Notes: generated by a model not told the origin, from the sequence alone. A DNA stretch of 64,000 nt from Oxalobacteraceae bacterium (GCA_027485795.1 JAIXQK010000133.1:1-64000), one strand, 5' to 3'. Shown: positions 16,020 through 26,710, numbered from the stretch's first letter. A program made the numbers and translations.

Positions 16020-16943
16020 TCAAGCGGCCAGCCGAAGCGCACGCCTCACCGACAACCAGGCCCCGAACACCCCGAGCGCTACACTAACCAGCAGCAACAG
16101 CGCACAGGACCGCGCATCTAGCGGGCTGAGTGAAAACTGCGCGCCATACAACTTGGCCAGCTCGGCCACCGAGATGTTGATCATCGCCAAGCCTGCCGCC
16201 ACCGCCAGCAAGGCCACGATACCAGCGCACAGCCCGAGCAAACCGCCCAAGTAGTAGAACGGCCGGGCAACATAAGCCTCAGTCCCGCCGAGCAGGCGGG
16301 TGACGCTGATTTCTTCCATTTGCGTGAAGGCCTGCAGACGTATCGTGTTGAACACCACCGCCAACACCACGCCGCATAGCGTGAAGGCGAGCAGCCATAG
16401 CGCCACGCTTGCCAGGTTGACCAATGCGGCCAGCCGCTTCACCCACACCGAATCAAGCTGCACGGTGTCAACGCCGCTAATCCCACCCAATGCATCGGCG
16501 AGCTTGCTGATGCGCGCCGGAGAAACGGTCTCAGCGCCACCGACCACGCGCACCACATAGGCGTCCGGTAGCGGGTTGCTACCGAGCGCGGTGACGACGT
16601 CACGCAGACCCGAGTGCGCCTTCATGGAGGCCAGCGCTTGATCCCGATCGATGAACTCCAGTCGTATGGGCACTGCCAGTTGCTGCGCTTGCTGGCGAAT
16701 ATCTCCACCGATGGCTTGCGCACGGCTGCGCGCCACATCGGTCGAGATAAACACGCTCAGCTCGGGCTCCACCGCGAGATCGCGCGCGACGGGGCGCAAG
16801 TTCTCCAGCACGGTCAGACCGGTGAGCGGTAGTACTAGCGCCAAGGCAATCACCACCACATTGAAGGCAAAACCCCCTGGCGCGATCCGGATACGTGCCC
16901 ATGCGGATAGCAATGCGCGCCAGTGTTCACGCAGCCAGTTCAT
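16020..16943 (-). CDS. ftsX: Cell division protein FtsX
   Basis: 307 residues: an N-terminal helix (about 22-46), a periplasmic domain, then three C-terminal helices, the FtsX/permease topology. The ending LSVRRALRLAA is typical. FtsX pairs with the FtsE ATPase and transmits ATP hydrolysis across the inner membrane to activate peptidoglycan hydrolases at the septum. Its ATG overlaps the ftsE stop by four bases. Confidence 0.94.
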   Translation of the reverse strand: MNWLREHWRALLSAWARIRIAPGGFAFNVVVIALALVLPLTGLTVLENLRPVARDLAVEPELSVFISTDVARSRAQAIGGDIRQQAQQLAVPIRLEFIDRDQALASMKAHSGLRDVVTALGSNPLPDAYVVRVVGGAETVSPARISKLADALGGISGVDTVQLDSVWVKRLAALVNLASVALWLLAFTLCGVVLAVVFNTIRLQAFTQMEEISVTRLLGGTEAYVARPFYYLGGLLGLCAGIVALLAVAAGLAMINISVAELAKLYGAQFSLSPLDARSCALLLLVSVALGVFGAWLSVRRALRLAA

Positions 16944-17626
16944 GCGCCCACCTCACTGGTGGAATCATGCATGGCAATGATGCGCCCACGTTCAAGTTGA
17001 ACTACACGATCTGCGTTGTGCAACAAGCGCTCATCGTGGGTGGCGATGATGCAAGTGACGCCTGCGGTATGAAAGGCTTGCAGCATGTCCATCACGCGTC
17101 GTCCGCTGTCGCGGTCAAGATTAGCGGTGGGCTCATCGGCGAGGATGATGCGCGGCTTATGGACGATGGCGCGCGCGATAGAGACACGCTGTTGCTCGCC
17201 ACCGGATAGGGCTTGCGGTACTAAATCTGCTTTGTTACCGAGGTCGACGCGATCGAGTGCAACTCGCGCGCGCTGCATCGCTTCCTTGACGCTGGCACCG
17301 CTCACCAGCAAGGGCAGCATCACGTTCTGCAGCACGCTGCGATCATTCAAGAGGCGATGCTGCTGCAAGATCAAGCCGAGCATACGACGCCAATAGGGAA
17401 GCGTGGTGCGGTTAAGCTTGCGCATATCTTGCCCGCTGACGAGCAGTAGCCCGGCACTCGGGCGCTCGATACCAGCGATTAGTTTTAGCAAGGTGGATTT
17501 GCCAGCACCCGAGGCACCCGCGAGGTAGACCAGCTCGCCCTCGGCAATCTCCATAGATACATCGCTCAGTGCGCTGACACCGCCTTCATACTGTTTAGCG
17601 ACATGAGAAAAAGAAATAATCGACAT
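16940..17626 (-). CDS. ftsE: Cell division ATP-binding protein FtsE
   Basis: 228 residues with all ABC ATPase motifs: Walker [10 protein letters not shown] (about 36-44), signature ALSGGEQQR (about 138-146), Walker [12 protein letters not shown] and the switch His in ATHDERLL. It is the cytoplasmic partner of FtsX. The sequence [11 protein letters not shown] at the N-terminus fits FtsE. It follows ftsY after 13 bases. Confidence 0.95.
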   Translation of the reverse strand: MSIISFSHVAKQYEGGVSALSDVSMEIAEGELVYLAGASGAGKSTLLKLIAGIERPSAGLLLVSGQDMRKLNRTTLPYWRRMLGLILQQHRLLNDRSVLQNVMLPLLVSGASVKEAMQRARVALDRVDLGNKADLVPQALSGGEQQRVSIARAIVHKPRIILADEPTANLDRDSGRRVMDMLQAFHTAGVTCIIATHDERLLHNADRVVQLERGRIIAMHDSTSEVGA

Positions 17627-17639
17627 GGTCTACCCGAAA

Positions 17640-18641
17640 TCAACCGAGCAAGGCGTCAACGAACTCGCTGGCAACAAAGGGCTGTAGATCATCAATACCC
17701 TCGCCAACACCAATGAAGTACACCGGCACCGCACGTTGCTTGACGATTGCCGCCAGAACCCCACCTTTGGCGGTGCCATCGAGTTTGGTCACGATTAGCC
17801 CGGTGAGTTGGAGCGCATCATCAAAGGCCTTCACTTGCGCAAGTGCGTTTTGCCCAGTGTTGCCATCAATGACGAGTAACACTTCATGCGGTGCACCCTC
17901 CAGCCCTTTGCCGATGACACGCTTGATTTTTTTCAGCTCATCCATCAGGTGTAGCTGGGTGGGTAGCCGACCTGCGGTGTCGATCATCACCACATCCATG
18001 CCACGCGCACGCCCAGCCTGGACCGCATCAAAAGCAACAGCGGCCGGATCACCGGATGCCTGGGAGATGACAGCGACATCATTTCTTTCGCCCCATACGG
18101 TTAGCTGCTCACGCGCAGCAGCACGGAAGGTATCTCCAGCAGCAAGCAGTACTTTTTGCTCGTGCCGCTGCATATGCTTGGCTAGCTTGCCGATGGTGGT
18201 GGTTTTACCGGCACCATTGACTCCGGCGATCATGAGCACGAGAGGTTGCTCGTGACCCAGCATGAGGGGTTTTTCTAGGGGCAGGAGCAGCACAATCATC
18301 AACTCGCGCAGGGCTGCTTTCACCTGCAAGGCTTCGGTCAGTTTTTCTGCTTTGACCTTTTGTTTGAGCGCATCGAGTAGAAACTGGGTGGCTTCAACAC
18401 CGGCATCGGCCATCAGGAGTGCGGCTTCCAGTTCATCGTACAGTACATCGTCGATCTGCGTGCCGGTAAACAGCGTGGAGATATTCGACGAGGTGCGTAC
18501 CAGCCCAGTCTTCAGGCGTCTCAGCCAGGATTGCTTGGCCTCAGCGGCGTCTTGCGGTGCAGATTCAATGACGGGCGGCGCGGCAACTGCAGAGGGCTCT
18601 GCAACTGGGGAGGACGATTTTTTTTTGAGAAAGCTGAACAT
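17640..18641 (-). CDS. ftsY: Signal recognition particle receptor FtsY
   Basis: 333 residues. A short variable acidic/Ala-rich N-terminus starting MFSFLKKK is followed by the N domain and the GTPase G domain: GVNGAGKTTTIGKLA, DTAGRLPTQLHLM, and TKLDGTAKGG. It docks SRP-bound ribosomes at the membrane for co-translational insertion. The start at 18641 is the conserved MFSF; a longer in-frame start at 18710 would overlap the promoter region shared with the divergent M16 gene. Confidence 0.96.
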   Translation of the reverse strand: MFSFLKKKSSSPVAEPSAVAAPPVIESAPQDAAEAKQSWLRRLKTGLVRTSSNISTLFTGTQIDDVLYDELEAALLMADAGVEATQFLLDALKQKVKAEKLTEALQVKAALRELMIVLLLPLEKPLMLGHEQPLVLMIAGVNGAGKTTTIGKLAKHMQRHEQKVLLAAGDTFRAAAREQLTVWGERNDVAVISQASGDPAAVAFDAVQAGRARGMDVVMIDTAGRLPTQLHLMDELKKIKRVIGKGLEGAPHEVLLVIDGNTGQNALAQVKAFDDALQLTGLIVTKLDGTAKGGVLAAIVKQRAVPVYFIGVGEGIDDLQPFVASEFVDALLG

Positions 18642-18746
18642 CCGGCCAAGTGTTTGGGGGTTCGCTGCGGTGAGCGACGACAACAGATAGAATCTGCCCC
18701 TCCGCATCACCCATCAGAAGCATTCGATTCTAACAGAGCCTAACGC

Positions 18747-20132
18747 ATGATCGACCGACGCAAAACCCTATTTCAACATGTGCTGATTGCACTCGTTTTC
18801 ATGCTGCCTCCGCTTGTTCAAGCGGCGACTGATACGCATGAATTTCGGCTGGCCAATGGCTTGAAGCTGATTGTCAAGGAGGATCATCGCGCACCGACCG
18901 TAGTGAACATGGTGTGGTACCGCGCCGGCAGTATCGACGAGCTCAGTGGTACCACCGGTGTGGCGCATGTGTTGGAGCACATGATGTTCAAGGGCACCAA
19001 AGAGCTCAAGCCGGGTGAATTCAGCAAGCGGGTTGCCGAGTTAGGCGGTCGCTCCAATGCCTTCACCAGCAAGGATTACACCGCCTATCACGAGCAGGTA
19101 GAGCGCTCGCGTCTGGAGCGTGTGATGGCGCTGGAGGCGGATCGTATGCAGAACCTCATCATGGATACGGCGGAATTCAGCAAAGAGATTCGCGTGGTAA
19201 TGGAAGAGCGGCGCCTACGCACCGAAGACAAGCCGTTGTCACTGTTACGCGAGACGCTGTATGCCACAGCGTTTGTGGCCAGCCCCTATCGCCACCCGGT
19301 GGTGGGTTGGATGGATGATCTGCAAAATATGACGGCGGCTGATGCACTCGCTTGGTATCAGCGCTGGTACGCGCCCAACAATGCAGTGGTAGTGATCGCG
19401 GGTGATGTCGACCCCCAAAAAGTACTCAAGCTCGCAGAAAAGTATTTTGGTGCCATTCCACCCAAAACCCTGCCCAAGACCAAGCCGCAGCAGGAGCCAC
19501 CGCAAATCGGTATCCGACGTGTCAACATCAAGGCACCAGCCGAAAATCCATATTTGATGATGGCTTACAAAGTACCTCGGCTGCTTGACGTTGAAAAAGA
19601 TGAGGACCCTTACGCGCTCGAGCTACTCGCTGCGGTACTGGATGGCTATGACAATGCGCGCCTGCCGGCTACGCTGGTACGTACTGATCGCATCGCGAAC
19701 TCGGTGAACGCAGGCTATGCCGGTGTCGGTCGCGGCCCGGCACTGTTCATGCTGGCAGGTGCGCCGACCAAAGACAGTACTGTTGAAAAACTCGAAGCGG
19801 CCTTGCGAGCAGAGCTGGTACGGATTGCGAAAGAAGGCGTCTCTGCTGACGAGTTAAAGCGCGTTAAAGCGCAAGTAATTGCGGGCCAAATTTACAAGCG
19901 CGACTCTGTCTATGGACAAGCGATGGAAATCGGCTCGGTAGAGCTGTCGGGTATCTCGTATAAACAGATTGACCGCATGATCGAGCGGCTGTCGTCGATC
20001 ACACCGCAGCAGATACAAGCAGTCGCGCAGAAATATTTCAGCGATGATCAGCTGACGGTGGCCACACTCACGCCATTGCCGCTGGCAGCGCAACCCGAGC
20101 GTGCCCCTGAGGTACCGGGCTTACGTCATTGA
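18747..20132 (+). CDS. M16 family zinc peptidase (active form)
   Basis: 461 residues with an N-terminal signal peptide (ending VQAAT), so periplasmic. The inverted zinc motif HVLEH is at about residue 74, with the downstream acidic ligand region around MEERRLRTEDKP. The second M16 half contains the Arg/Tyr-type region later in the chain. Pitrilysin-type M16B peptidases often work as pairs, and the next gene encodes a partner without the zinc motif. The substrate is unknown. Confidence 0.93.
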   Translation: MIDRRKTLFQHVLIALVFMLPPLVQAATDTHEFRLANGLKLIVKEDHRAPTVVNMVWYRAGSIDELSGTTGVAHVLEHMMFKGTKELKPGEFSKRVAELGGRSNAFTSKDYTAYHEQVERSRLERVMALEADRMQNLIMDTAEFSKEIRVVMEERRLRTEDKPLSLLRETLYATAFVASPYRHPVVGWMDDLQNMTAADALAWYQRWYAPNNAVVVIAGDVDPQKVLKLAEKYFGAIPPKTLPKTKPQQEPPQIGIRRVNIKAPAENPYLMMAYKVPRLLDVEKDEDPYALELLAAVLDGYDNARLPATLVRTDRIANSVNAGYAGVGRGPALFMLAGAPTKDSTVEKLEAALRAELVRIAKEGVSADELKRVKAQVIAGQIYKRDSVYGQAMEIGSVELSGISYKQIDRMIERLSSITPQQIQAVAQKYFSDDQLTVATLTPLPLAAQPERAPEVPGLRH

Positions 20133-20142
20133 GGACGCCATC

Positions 20143-21477
20143 ATGCTGAAAAAATTCATTTTCCTCGCACTCGTTACTTGCAGCAGCGTCACTCATGCTG
20201 CGCTGAAGATTCAGCATTGGGTGCTGGATAACGGCGCGCGTGTGTATTTCGTCGAGAACCACACGATTCCCATGCTGGATGTGAATCTCGATTTTGATGC
20301 GGGGAGCCGGCGCGATCCCGCCAACAGGGCAGGGCTTGCCTCGCTGACCAACGGCATGCTGGCGCGTGGTATCGCTAAGGCTACTTTGCCTGATGGCAGC
20401 GTCGAGCCCGCCATGTCCGAGGCGAGTATTTCCGATGCCATTGCCGATGTGGCCGCACAGCGTAGTGGTGGCGTCAGTGCCGACCGTGGCAGCGTGTCGA
20501 TCCGCACGCTGTCATCGCTCGCAGAGCGTGAACAGTCGATACGACTGCTCGCACGCTTGTTAGCGCACCCGAGTTTTCCGCAGGATTTGTTTGAGCGTGA
20601 TAAAGGCCGCACGCTAGCGTCGATTCGCGAATCCATGACGCGCCCTGAGTCGATCGCGAGTAAAGCGTTTTGGCGATTGAATTATGGCGATCATCCGTAT
20701 GGTGCCGAGGCAACGGTTGAATCTATTCAGGCTGCTACGCGCGACGACTTGATGCGTTTCCATCGTGAGCATTACGTCGCCAATCGCGCTGTTATAGCCA
20801 TGATTGGTGATATCACACGCGCTGAAGCAGATGCCATCGCCAAGGAAATAACGCGTCGCTTGCCGCAAGGCGCACCGCTGCCTGAATTACCGGCGGTAGC
20901 GATTCCTGCGGGTGCCGATCAGCGTATTGCCCATCCTGCTTCGCAAGCCCATATTTTGTTTGGCATGCCAACATTGGCGCGCAGTGATCCTGATTTTTAT
21001 GCGCTGTCCGTCGGTAACTATATCTTGGGCGGTGGTGGTTTTGTATCGCGCCTGACACGCGAGGTGCGTGAGAAGCGTGGACTAGCCTATAGCGCGTATA
21101 GCTACTTCAATCCCATGGCGCAGCCGGGTCCGTATATGGCGGGTCTGCAAACGCGTAAGGATCAGGCAGAAGATGCATTGAAAGTCATGCGCGATACGAT
21201 CGGCGCCTATGTTCGTACCGGTCCTACGGAAGAAGAGTTACGCGCTGCTAAAGACAATCTGATTGGTGGTTTTGCGCTGCGCATTGATAACAACCGCAAG
21301 ATTCTCGATCAGATCGCCAATATCGGTTTTTACGGTTTGCCGCTGGATTATCTCGACACCTGGCCAGACATTGTGGCCAAGATTAGCGTGGCCGATGTGC
21401 GTGCAGCGTTTCAGCGCAAGCTGGTGATGGATCGCATGATTACGGTGATTGTCGGTGCTGATGGTGCTCAGCGCTGA
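20143..21477 (+). CDS. M16 family protein lacking the zinc motif
   Basis: 444 residues, signal peptide (VTHAAL). Where HxxEH should stand, after the DAGSRRDP strand, it reads RAGLASLTNGML, so zinc binding is lost. The C-terminal half keeps GGGGFVSRLTREVREKRGLAYSAYSYF, the substrate-contacting Arg and Tyr region of M16 partners. This is the usual non-catalytic subunit of a heterodimeric M16B peptidase, paired with the gene just upstream (10-bp gap). The frame is intact, so this is specialisation rather than decay. Confidence 0.92.
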   Translation: MLKKFIFLALVTCSSVTHAALKIQHWVLDNGARVYFVENHTIPMLDVNLDFDAGSRRDPANRAGLASLTNGMLARGIAKATLPDGSVEPAMSEASISDAIADVAAQRSGGVSADRGSVSIRTLSSLAEREQSIRLLARLLAHPSFPQDLFERDKGRTLASIRESMTRPESIASKAFWRLNYGDHPYGAEATVESIQAATRDDLMRFHREHYVANRAVIAMIGDITRAEADAIAKEITRRLPQGAPLPELPAVAIPAGADQRIAHPASQAHILFGMPTLARSDPDFYALSVGNYILGGGGFVSRLTREVREKRGLAYSAYSYFNPMAQPGPYMAGLQTRKDQAEDALKVMRDTIGAYVRTGPTEEELRAAKDNLIGGFALRIDNNRKILDQIANIGFYGLPLDYLDTWPDIVAKISVADVRAAFQRKLVMDRMITVIVGADGAQR

Positions 21478-21535
21478 TTAGTAAGCATGAAGCACGAAGC
21501 ATTCAGAACGTACGGGTGAGCACCGGTTAGTTCGT

Positions 21536-21557
21536 CATGCCGGCCTAGGCCGGCATG
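21536..21557. repeat. REP-like palindrome (22 bp, perfect)
   Basis: A perfect 22-bp palindrome with CATGCCGGCC arms meeting at TA, between the M16 pair and rsmD. It is a CATGCCGGC variant of the dispersed family. Confidence 0.75.
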
Positions 21558-21673
21558 CAGGGTGGTGATTTTGCTGGACACCGTCCTTCGACAGGGTGAC
21601 CACATGTGGAATACGTGCGTTAATTGAGGCAATTGCCTCCATAGTCGCTCACACATTTTCTTGATCTAGGCTT

Positions 21674-22294
21674 GTGAACAACCCTCGTCGCCCAAATCAA
21701 GTCCGCATTATTGCGGGACAGTGGAAGCGTACGCCTTTACCCGTTGCTACTGTTGATGGACTGCGCCCAACACCGGATCGCGTACGCGAGACGGTGTTCA
21801 ACTGGCTAGAGCATTTGCAGTTACGCCGCTGGGATAATCGCCGCTGCCTGGATTTGTTTGCGGGTACCGGCGCCCTTGGTTTCGAGGCGGCGAGTCGCGG
21901 CGCGGCCGAGGTGGTGATGGTGGAAGCGAATGCCGCCGCGCTCAGAAACTTGCAGGCGGTGTGCGACAAGCTGAAGGCGCAACAGGTCGTGCTGCGTCAA
22001 GGTGATGCCTTGCACCTACTACCCACCCTGCCCGGCAAGTTCGACCTGATTTTTCTGGACCCCCCTTATCAGCAACAGCAGCTGCCCAAGCTCTTGCCCG
22101 CCGTTCTGCCTCGACTGAACCCTGAGGGTTTGGTGTACATCGAGTCCGATCAGCCGCTCGTGATGAGCCATTCAGATCGCCAAAACCCCGCCGGAGCGTC
22201 CACGGTCCCTGACTGGCTGGCCGGCTGGGAGGTGATTCGTTCTGACAAGGCCGGTCAGGTGGTTTTCGCGCTACTACGTCCGATAGACGTCTGA
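21674..22294 (+). CDS. rsmD: 16S rRNA (guanine966-N2)-methyltransferase RsmD
   Basis: 206 residues starting at GTG 21674 (NNPRRPNQVRIIAGQW, where RIIAG is family-typical). Motifs: RPTPDRVRETVFNWL, the SAM loop LDLFAGTGALGFEAASRGA, and the catalytic FLDPPYQ. It methylates G966 of 16S rRNA during 30S assembly. coaD follows, as in many proteobacteria. Confidence 0.95.
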   Translation: MNNPRRPNQVRIIAGQWKRTPLPVATVDGLRPTPDRVRETVFNWLEHLQLRRWDNRRCLDLFAGTGALGFEAASRGAAEVVMVEANAAALRNLQAVCDKLKAQQVVLRQGDALHLLPTLPGKFDLIFLDPPYQQQQLPKLLPAVLPRLNPEGLVYIESDQPLVMSHSDRQNPAGASTVPDWLAGWEVIRSDKAGQVVFALLRPIDV

Positions 22295-23155
<861 letters not shown>

Positions 23156-23203
23156 CGCTGTCGCTCCAGCCAAGGTCGGAGCCCAGAGAAATTAACGCAC
23201 TGG

Positions 23204-23223
23204 ATGCCGGCCTACGCCGGCAT
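23204..23223. repeat. REP-like palindrome
   Basis: ATGCCGGC-CTAC-GCCGGCAT with perfect 8-bp arms between the ferredoxin gene and the convergent di-heme protein gene. Together with 21536-21557 it forms an ATGCCGGC subtype. Confidence 0.75.
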
Positions 23224-23287
23224 GACGGCTTGAACGGTCGTTACCTAACCATTGCGACACAGGTGATTAACACGCACCTAGCTTTCG

Positions 23288-24694
23288 CTATAAGGCGTTC
23301 AGGAAAGTGAGCAGATCGTCGCGTTCTTGCTTCGACATTTTTGCGAATGAATCGCGCGCTGCTTGCGCCTCGCCACCGTGCCAAAGAATCGCTTCGGTCA
23401 GATTGCGTGCACGCCCATCATGCAGGAAGCTGGTGCTGCCATTCACTTGTTTTGACATACCGATTCCCCACAGCGGCGCAGTGCGCCAGTCGGATCCGCT
23501 CGCTTTGAAGTCAGGCCGCCCATCGGCGAGCTTAGGGCCCATGTCGTGCAGTAAGAGATCGGTATAGGGTTGTATGCGTCGATTCGACAGCATTGGGAAT
23601 TGCTCTAGCTGACCGGTCTTCAACTCCGGCACATGGCAGCCTGCGCAACGCGCTTGCGCAAACAGCTGACGTCCACGGGCTACAGTGGGCTTGTCTTGGT
23701 CACGTGCGACGGGGGCGTCGAGCATCATGGTCCAGAAGGTGATGTTGTCCCACATCTCGGGTTTGAGCTCGGGCTTGCCGGTGTGGTTTTGTCGCGCGCA
23801 CTCGGCTTGTGCCGGCGGACAGTTCTGCTGGTCGTACACGGGTGAGGTCACCCCCATGTCATTGATGAAGGCCGCGGCGATTTGTTGACGCAGATGTGGC
23901 TGATTGGCTTTCCAGCCAAAACGGCCAATGACGGTGCGGTTGTTCACGTCGTCGCGCACATAATTCGGCCGACCATTCAAGCCTTGCGCTTTTTGCGCGG
24001 CGGCCAGCGCAAGAATGTCTTGCTCATTCACGGCTTCCAGCAAACCAAGCCCGAAGATGGCTTGTGCGTTACGCAGTGACATCAGAGTGCCCTGCGCCAG
24101 CGGTCCAAAATTCAAACGTTCAAGACGAATGCTGGGGCGCCGCAGCTCCACCACACTGCCATCGGCGAGCGTGACTTTTTCAAAGGCCCAGTCGATATGC
24201 AGCTCGCCCTCACCCGCGCGCGCATTTTTGTCGGCGCGTGGAATGGTGTCAAAGCTCTGTAACTGCAAGCCGTATATGGGCTCCGGGTTGGGGCCGCCGT
24301 GCGCATCCTCACCCGGAACGGACAGCCGTACGAGTTGCTGAAACAGCGGTCCGGTACCGTTCTCGGATGCGTTGCCGCGCCCTGCCTGAATGTGGCATTG
24401 CACGCAGTTTTGCGCGAGGAAGGTCGGGCCTAGCCCCCACTCGCTATTGCCTGGTGCCGACATCGAGTAGTCCCAGTTGGGGATCTGATGATTCGGTATT
24501 GCCAGCCAGGGGGTGTTGAACAGCTTCTCGCCGTCCCGAAATTGGCGCGTCTGTGCTGCGTCCAGGCCTGCGAGTGGTTGCAAATAGACCGCGTGCTGCA
24601 CCACGTCATTGGCCGGTACTGTCAGCGCCACGGCAAGCGCTGCTGCGCTTAGCGAGAGGGCGAGGACAGGGCGAACTAGGCGACGAAAGGGCAT
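23288..24694 (-). CDS. Di-heme DUF1111 family oxidoreductase
   Basis: 468 residues with a signal peptide. Two heme c sites: CVQCH in the first quarter (about residue 97) and CAGCHVPELKTG near residue 350. The phrase TSFLHDGRARNLTEAILWHGGEA near the C-terminus is typical of the family. Members resemble di-heme peroxidases and are often misnamed thiol oxidoreductase; no firm function is known. No partner such as a periplasmic imelysin-type iron protein lies next to it, although the two are often found together. It stands alone between a ferredoxin gene and ychF. Confidence 0.88.
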   Translation of the reverse strand: MPFRRLVRPVLALSLSAAALAVALTVPANDVVQHAVYLQPLAGLDAAQTRQFRDGEKLFNTPWLAIPNHQIPNWDYSMSAPGNSEWGLGPTFLAQNCVQCHIQAGRGNASENGTGPLFQQLVRLSVPGEDAHGGPNPEPIYGLQLQSFDTIPRADKNARAGEGELHIDWAFEKVTLADGSVVELRRPSIRLERLNFGPLAQGTLMSLRNAQAIFGLGLLEAVNEQDILALAAAQKAQGLNGRPNYVRDDVNNRTVIGRFGWKANQPHLRQQIAAAFINDMGVTSPVYDQQNCPPAQAECARQNHTGKPELKPEMWDNITFWTMMLDAPVARDQDKPTVARGRQLFAQARCAGCHVPELKTGQLEQFPMLSNRRIQPYTDLLLHDMGPKLADGRPDFKASGSDWRTAPLWGIGMSKQVNGSTSFLHDGRARNLTEAILWHGGEAQAARDSFAKMSKQERDDLLTFLNAL

Positions 24695-24786
24695 GTAGCG
24701 CTCAGGCTAGGGTGTTCAAACGAAAGCCTATTGTGCCTGAATGCAAGATGACGGGTGCGTTATCGATAGACTACCGGTTCGTCAAT

Positions 24787-24822
24787 CGCTCATGGTCAGT
24801 GGTGCAGCAATATCCATGAGCG
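24787..24822 (-). terminator. Inverted repeat downstream of ychF
   Basis: CGCTCATGG (24787-24795) and CCATGAGCG (24814-24822), perfect 9-bp arms with an 18-base loop, 12 bases after the ychF stop on its strand. There is no T-run, so it may act as an mRNA 3' end hairpin rather than an intrinsic terminator. Confidence 0.45.
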
Positions 24823-24834
24823 CTGCTGCTTGTT

Positions 24835-25926
24835 TTATACGTTGAACAGGAAGTTAAGGACGTCCCCGTCTTTCACCACATACTCTTTGCCCTCGGCGCG
24901 CATTTTGCCCGCCTCTTTTGCGCCGGTCTCACCTTTGCAGGCAATGTAGTCGTCAAACGCGATAGTCTGGGCGCGAATAAAGCCTCGCTCGAAATCGGTA
25001 TGAATCACGCCTGCGGCTTGCGGGGCAGTGTCGCCTTGGTGAATGGTCCAGGCACGAACCTCTTTTACACCTGCGGTGAAATAGGTCTGTAGACCGAGTA
25101 GTTTGAAAGCGGCGCGGATCAGGCGATCAAGCCCAGGTTCTTCCATGCCCAAATCCGCAAGGAACGCACCTTTATCGGCATCATCCAGGTCGGCAATTTC
25201 TGCTTCGATTGCAGCGCAAATCGCCACGATGGGTGCGTTTTGCGATGCGGCGTATGCAGTCAGTTGGTCAAGTAGGGGGTTATTGCTGAAACCACTCTCT
25301 GCGACATTGGCGACATACATCGCTGGCTTAGCCGTGATCAGGCAGAGCGGTTTCAATAGCGCGAGCTGCTCTTTATCAAGCGTCATGGCGCGCACCGGCT
25401 GTGCGTCGTTGAGCTGTACTTGTACTTTCTCGAGCAAGGCCACTAATGCGGTGGCTTCTTTATCGCCCGAGCGTGCTTTTTTTATTTCGCGCTGTAGTGT
25501 TTTTTCGACGGTCGTGAGATCTGCTAACGCGAGTTCGGTTTGAATGACCGCGATATCGTCGAGTGGGCTGACCTTGCCAGCGACATGCACCACGTTCGGG
25601 TCTTCGAAACAGCGGACTACATTCACGATCGCATCGGTTTCGCGAATGTGCGCCAGAAACTGGTTACCCAAGCCTTCACCTTTGGAGGCGCCCGCCACCA
25701 ATCCGGCGATATCCACAAACTCGACGGTCGCCGCGAGGATGCGCTCCGGTTTGACGATGGCGGCCAACTGCGCCAAGCGGGGGTCAGGTACCTCGACAAT
25801 GCCGACATTCGGCTCGATGGTGCAGAAAGGGTAGTTTTCGGCGGGGATGCCGGCTTTGGTCAGCGCATTGAAGAGCGTGGACTTACCGACATTCGGCAGC
25901 CCAACGATGCCGCATTTGAGACTCAT
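24835..25926 (-). CDS. ychF: Ribosome-associated ATPase YchF/EngD
   Basis: 363 residues. The Obg-like G domain has [15 protein letters not shown] at the N-terminus and [17 protein letters not shown]; the family switches to ATP specificity. The C-terminal TGS-type domain contains [17 protein letters not shown] and ends [11 protein letters not shown], a family signature. It binds ribosomes and acts in translation and stress response. The start at 25926 has AGGAATCC upstream. In many proteobacteria it follows pth directly; here a sugar transferase and an hns gene lie between them. Confidence 0.97.
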   Translation of the reverse strand: MSLKCGIVGLPNVGKSTLFNALTKAGIPAENYPFCTIEPNVGIVEVPDPRLAQLAAIVKPERILAATVEFVDIAGLVAGASKGEGLGNQFLAHIRETDAIVNVVRCFEDPNVVHVAGKVSPLDDIAVIQTELALADLTTVEKTLQREIKKARSGDKEATALVALLEKVQVQLNDAQPVRAMTLDKEQLALLKPLCLITAKPAMYVANVAESGFSNNPLLDQLTAYAASQNAPIVAICAAIEAEIADLDDADKGAFLADLGMEEPGLDRLIRAAFKLLGLQTYFTAGVKEVRAWTIHQGDTAPQAAGVIHTDFERGFIRAQTIAFDDYIACKGETGAKEAGKMRAEGKEYVVKDGDVLNFLFNV

Positions 25927-26004
25927 GGGATTCCTTGCTATCGCGCTCGCCGGGGCATTGCCGGCGGAGCGCATGTCGATCAGATACTGGCTGAGAACCT
26001 GCCG

Positions 26005-26010
26005 ATTATA
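26005..26010 (-). promoter_or_regulatory. Candidate -10 box for ychF
   Basis: A perfect TATAAT on the minus strand, 79 bases upstream of the ychF start. TCGGAG lies 17 bp further upstream and is a poor -35, so this is tentative. Confidence 0.4.
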
Positions 26011-26087
26011 ACTCTCGCTGTAAGCGCCTCCGACCAAGGAGAGAAGCTGTTTATCATGGCGCACCTGTGCATCTCTGAGAGCTCGTT

Positions 26088-26672
26088 GTGAAAAGAATTT
26101 TCGATAGTGTGGTCGCCCTAGTTTTGCTCATTCTCCTGATGCCTTTTGCGCTATTGGTCGCAATATTGATACGACTGGAGTCATCCGGGCCGGTGTGGGT
26201 CAGCGCGCATCGTGTCGGTCGTCATGGACGTTTGTTGAAGCTGCGCGAGTTTCGCGCCGCGATTGTCGAGCCCGGATCGATGGAAACGATCGGCGGCTGC
26301 GAGGGCGAGCAACCCACTCGTCTCGGGGTGTATTTGCGGCGCTTCGGCATAGAGCGCTGGCCCTGGTTGTTATCGGTGCTGAAGGGCGATTTGTCGATTG
26401 TCGGTCCGCGTGCGGAGTTGCCGCGTTATGTGGGCTGTTACCCGAGCGAGGTGAGGAAGAAAGTTCTCTCAGTGAAACCAGGGTTAATTGATTTATCTTC
26501 GCTGGAGATTCGCGAGGAGCAGCGCTTATTACAAGGCTTGGAGGGCGAGGCTTTGGAGGAGGCGTATGTTGAGCAGGTATTGCCGATCAGGCTGGCCTAT
26601 GCGGAGCGTTATATCGAGACCAGGAGCCTGCGTACCGATCTGACTATTTTGCTTAAAACCTTATTTCGGTAG
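26088..26672 (+). CDS. Sugar transferase family protein with altered catalytic motif
   Basis: 194 residues from a GTG start. An N-terminal re-entrant hydrophobic helix (about 8-29) and the phrase [15 protein letters not shown] identify a bacterial sugar transferase (polyprenyl-phosphate phosphoglycosyl transferase, WcaJ/PglC fold). Its C-terminal half ([19 protein letters not shown]) matches the short subfamily. The catalytic Asp-Glu of the usual LDELPQ reads I-E-R-W-P-W here (Glu89, Arg90), and the usual KFRTM region reads LREFRA. The activity is therefore doubtful or changed. No other polysaccharide gene is adjacent. Confidence 0.8.
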   Translation: MKRIFDSVVALVLLILLMPFALLVAILIRLESSGPVWVSAHRVGRHGRLLKLREFRAAIVEPGSMETIGGCEGEQPTRLGVYLRRFGIERWPWLLSVLKGDLSIVGPRAELPRYVGCYPSEVRKKVLSVKPGLIDLSSLEIREEQRLLQGLEGEALEEAYVEQVLPIRLAYAERYIETRSLRTDLTILLKTLFR

Positions 26673-26710
26673 CGCCAATAGCTTCGGGCATCATGCCTTT
26701 GAAAACAAAA

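Noticed and set aside
20143-21477. Frameshifted or decayed M16 peptidase
   Set aside because: The frame is complete with normal length; loss of HxxEH is the known state of the partner subunit.
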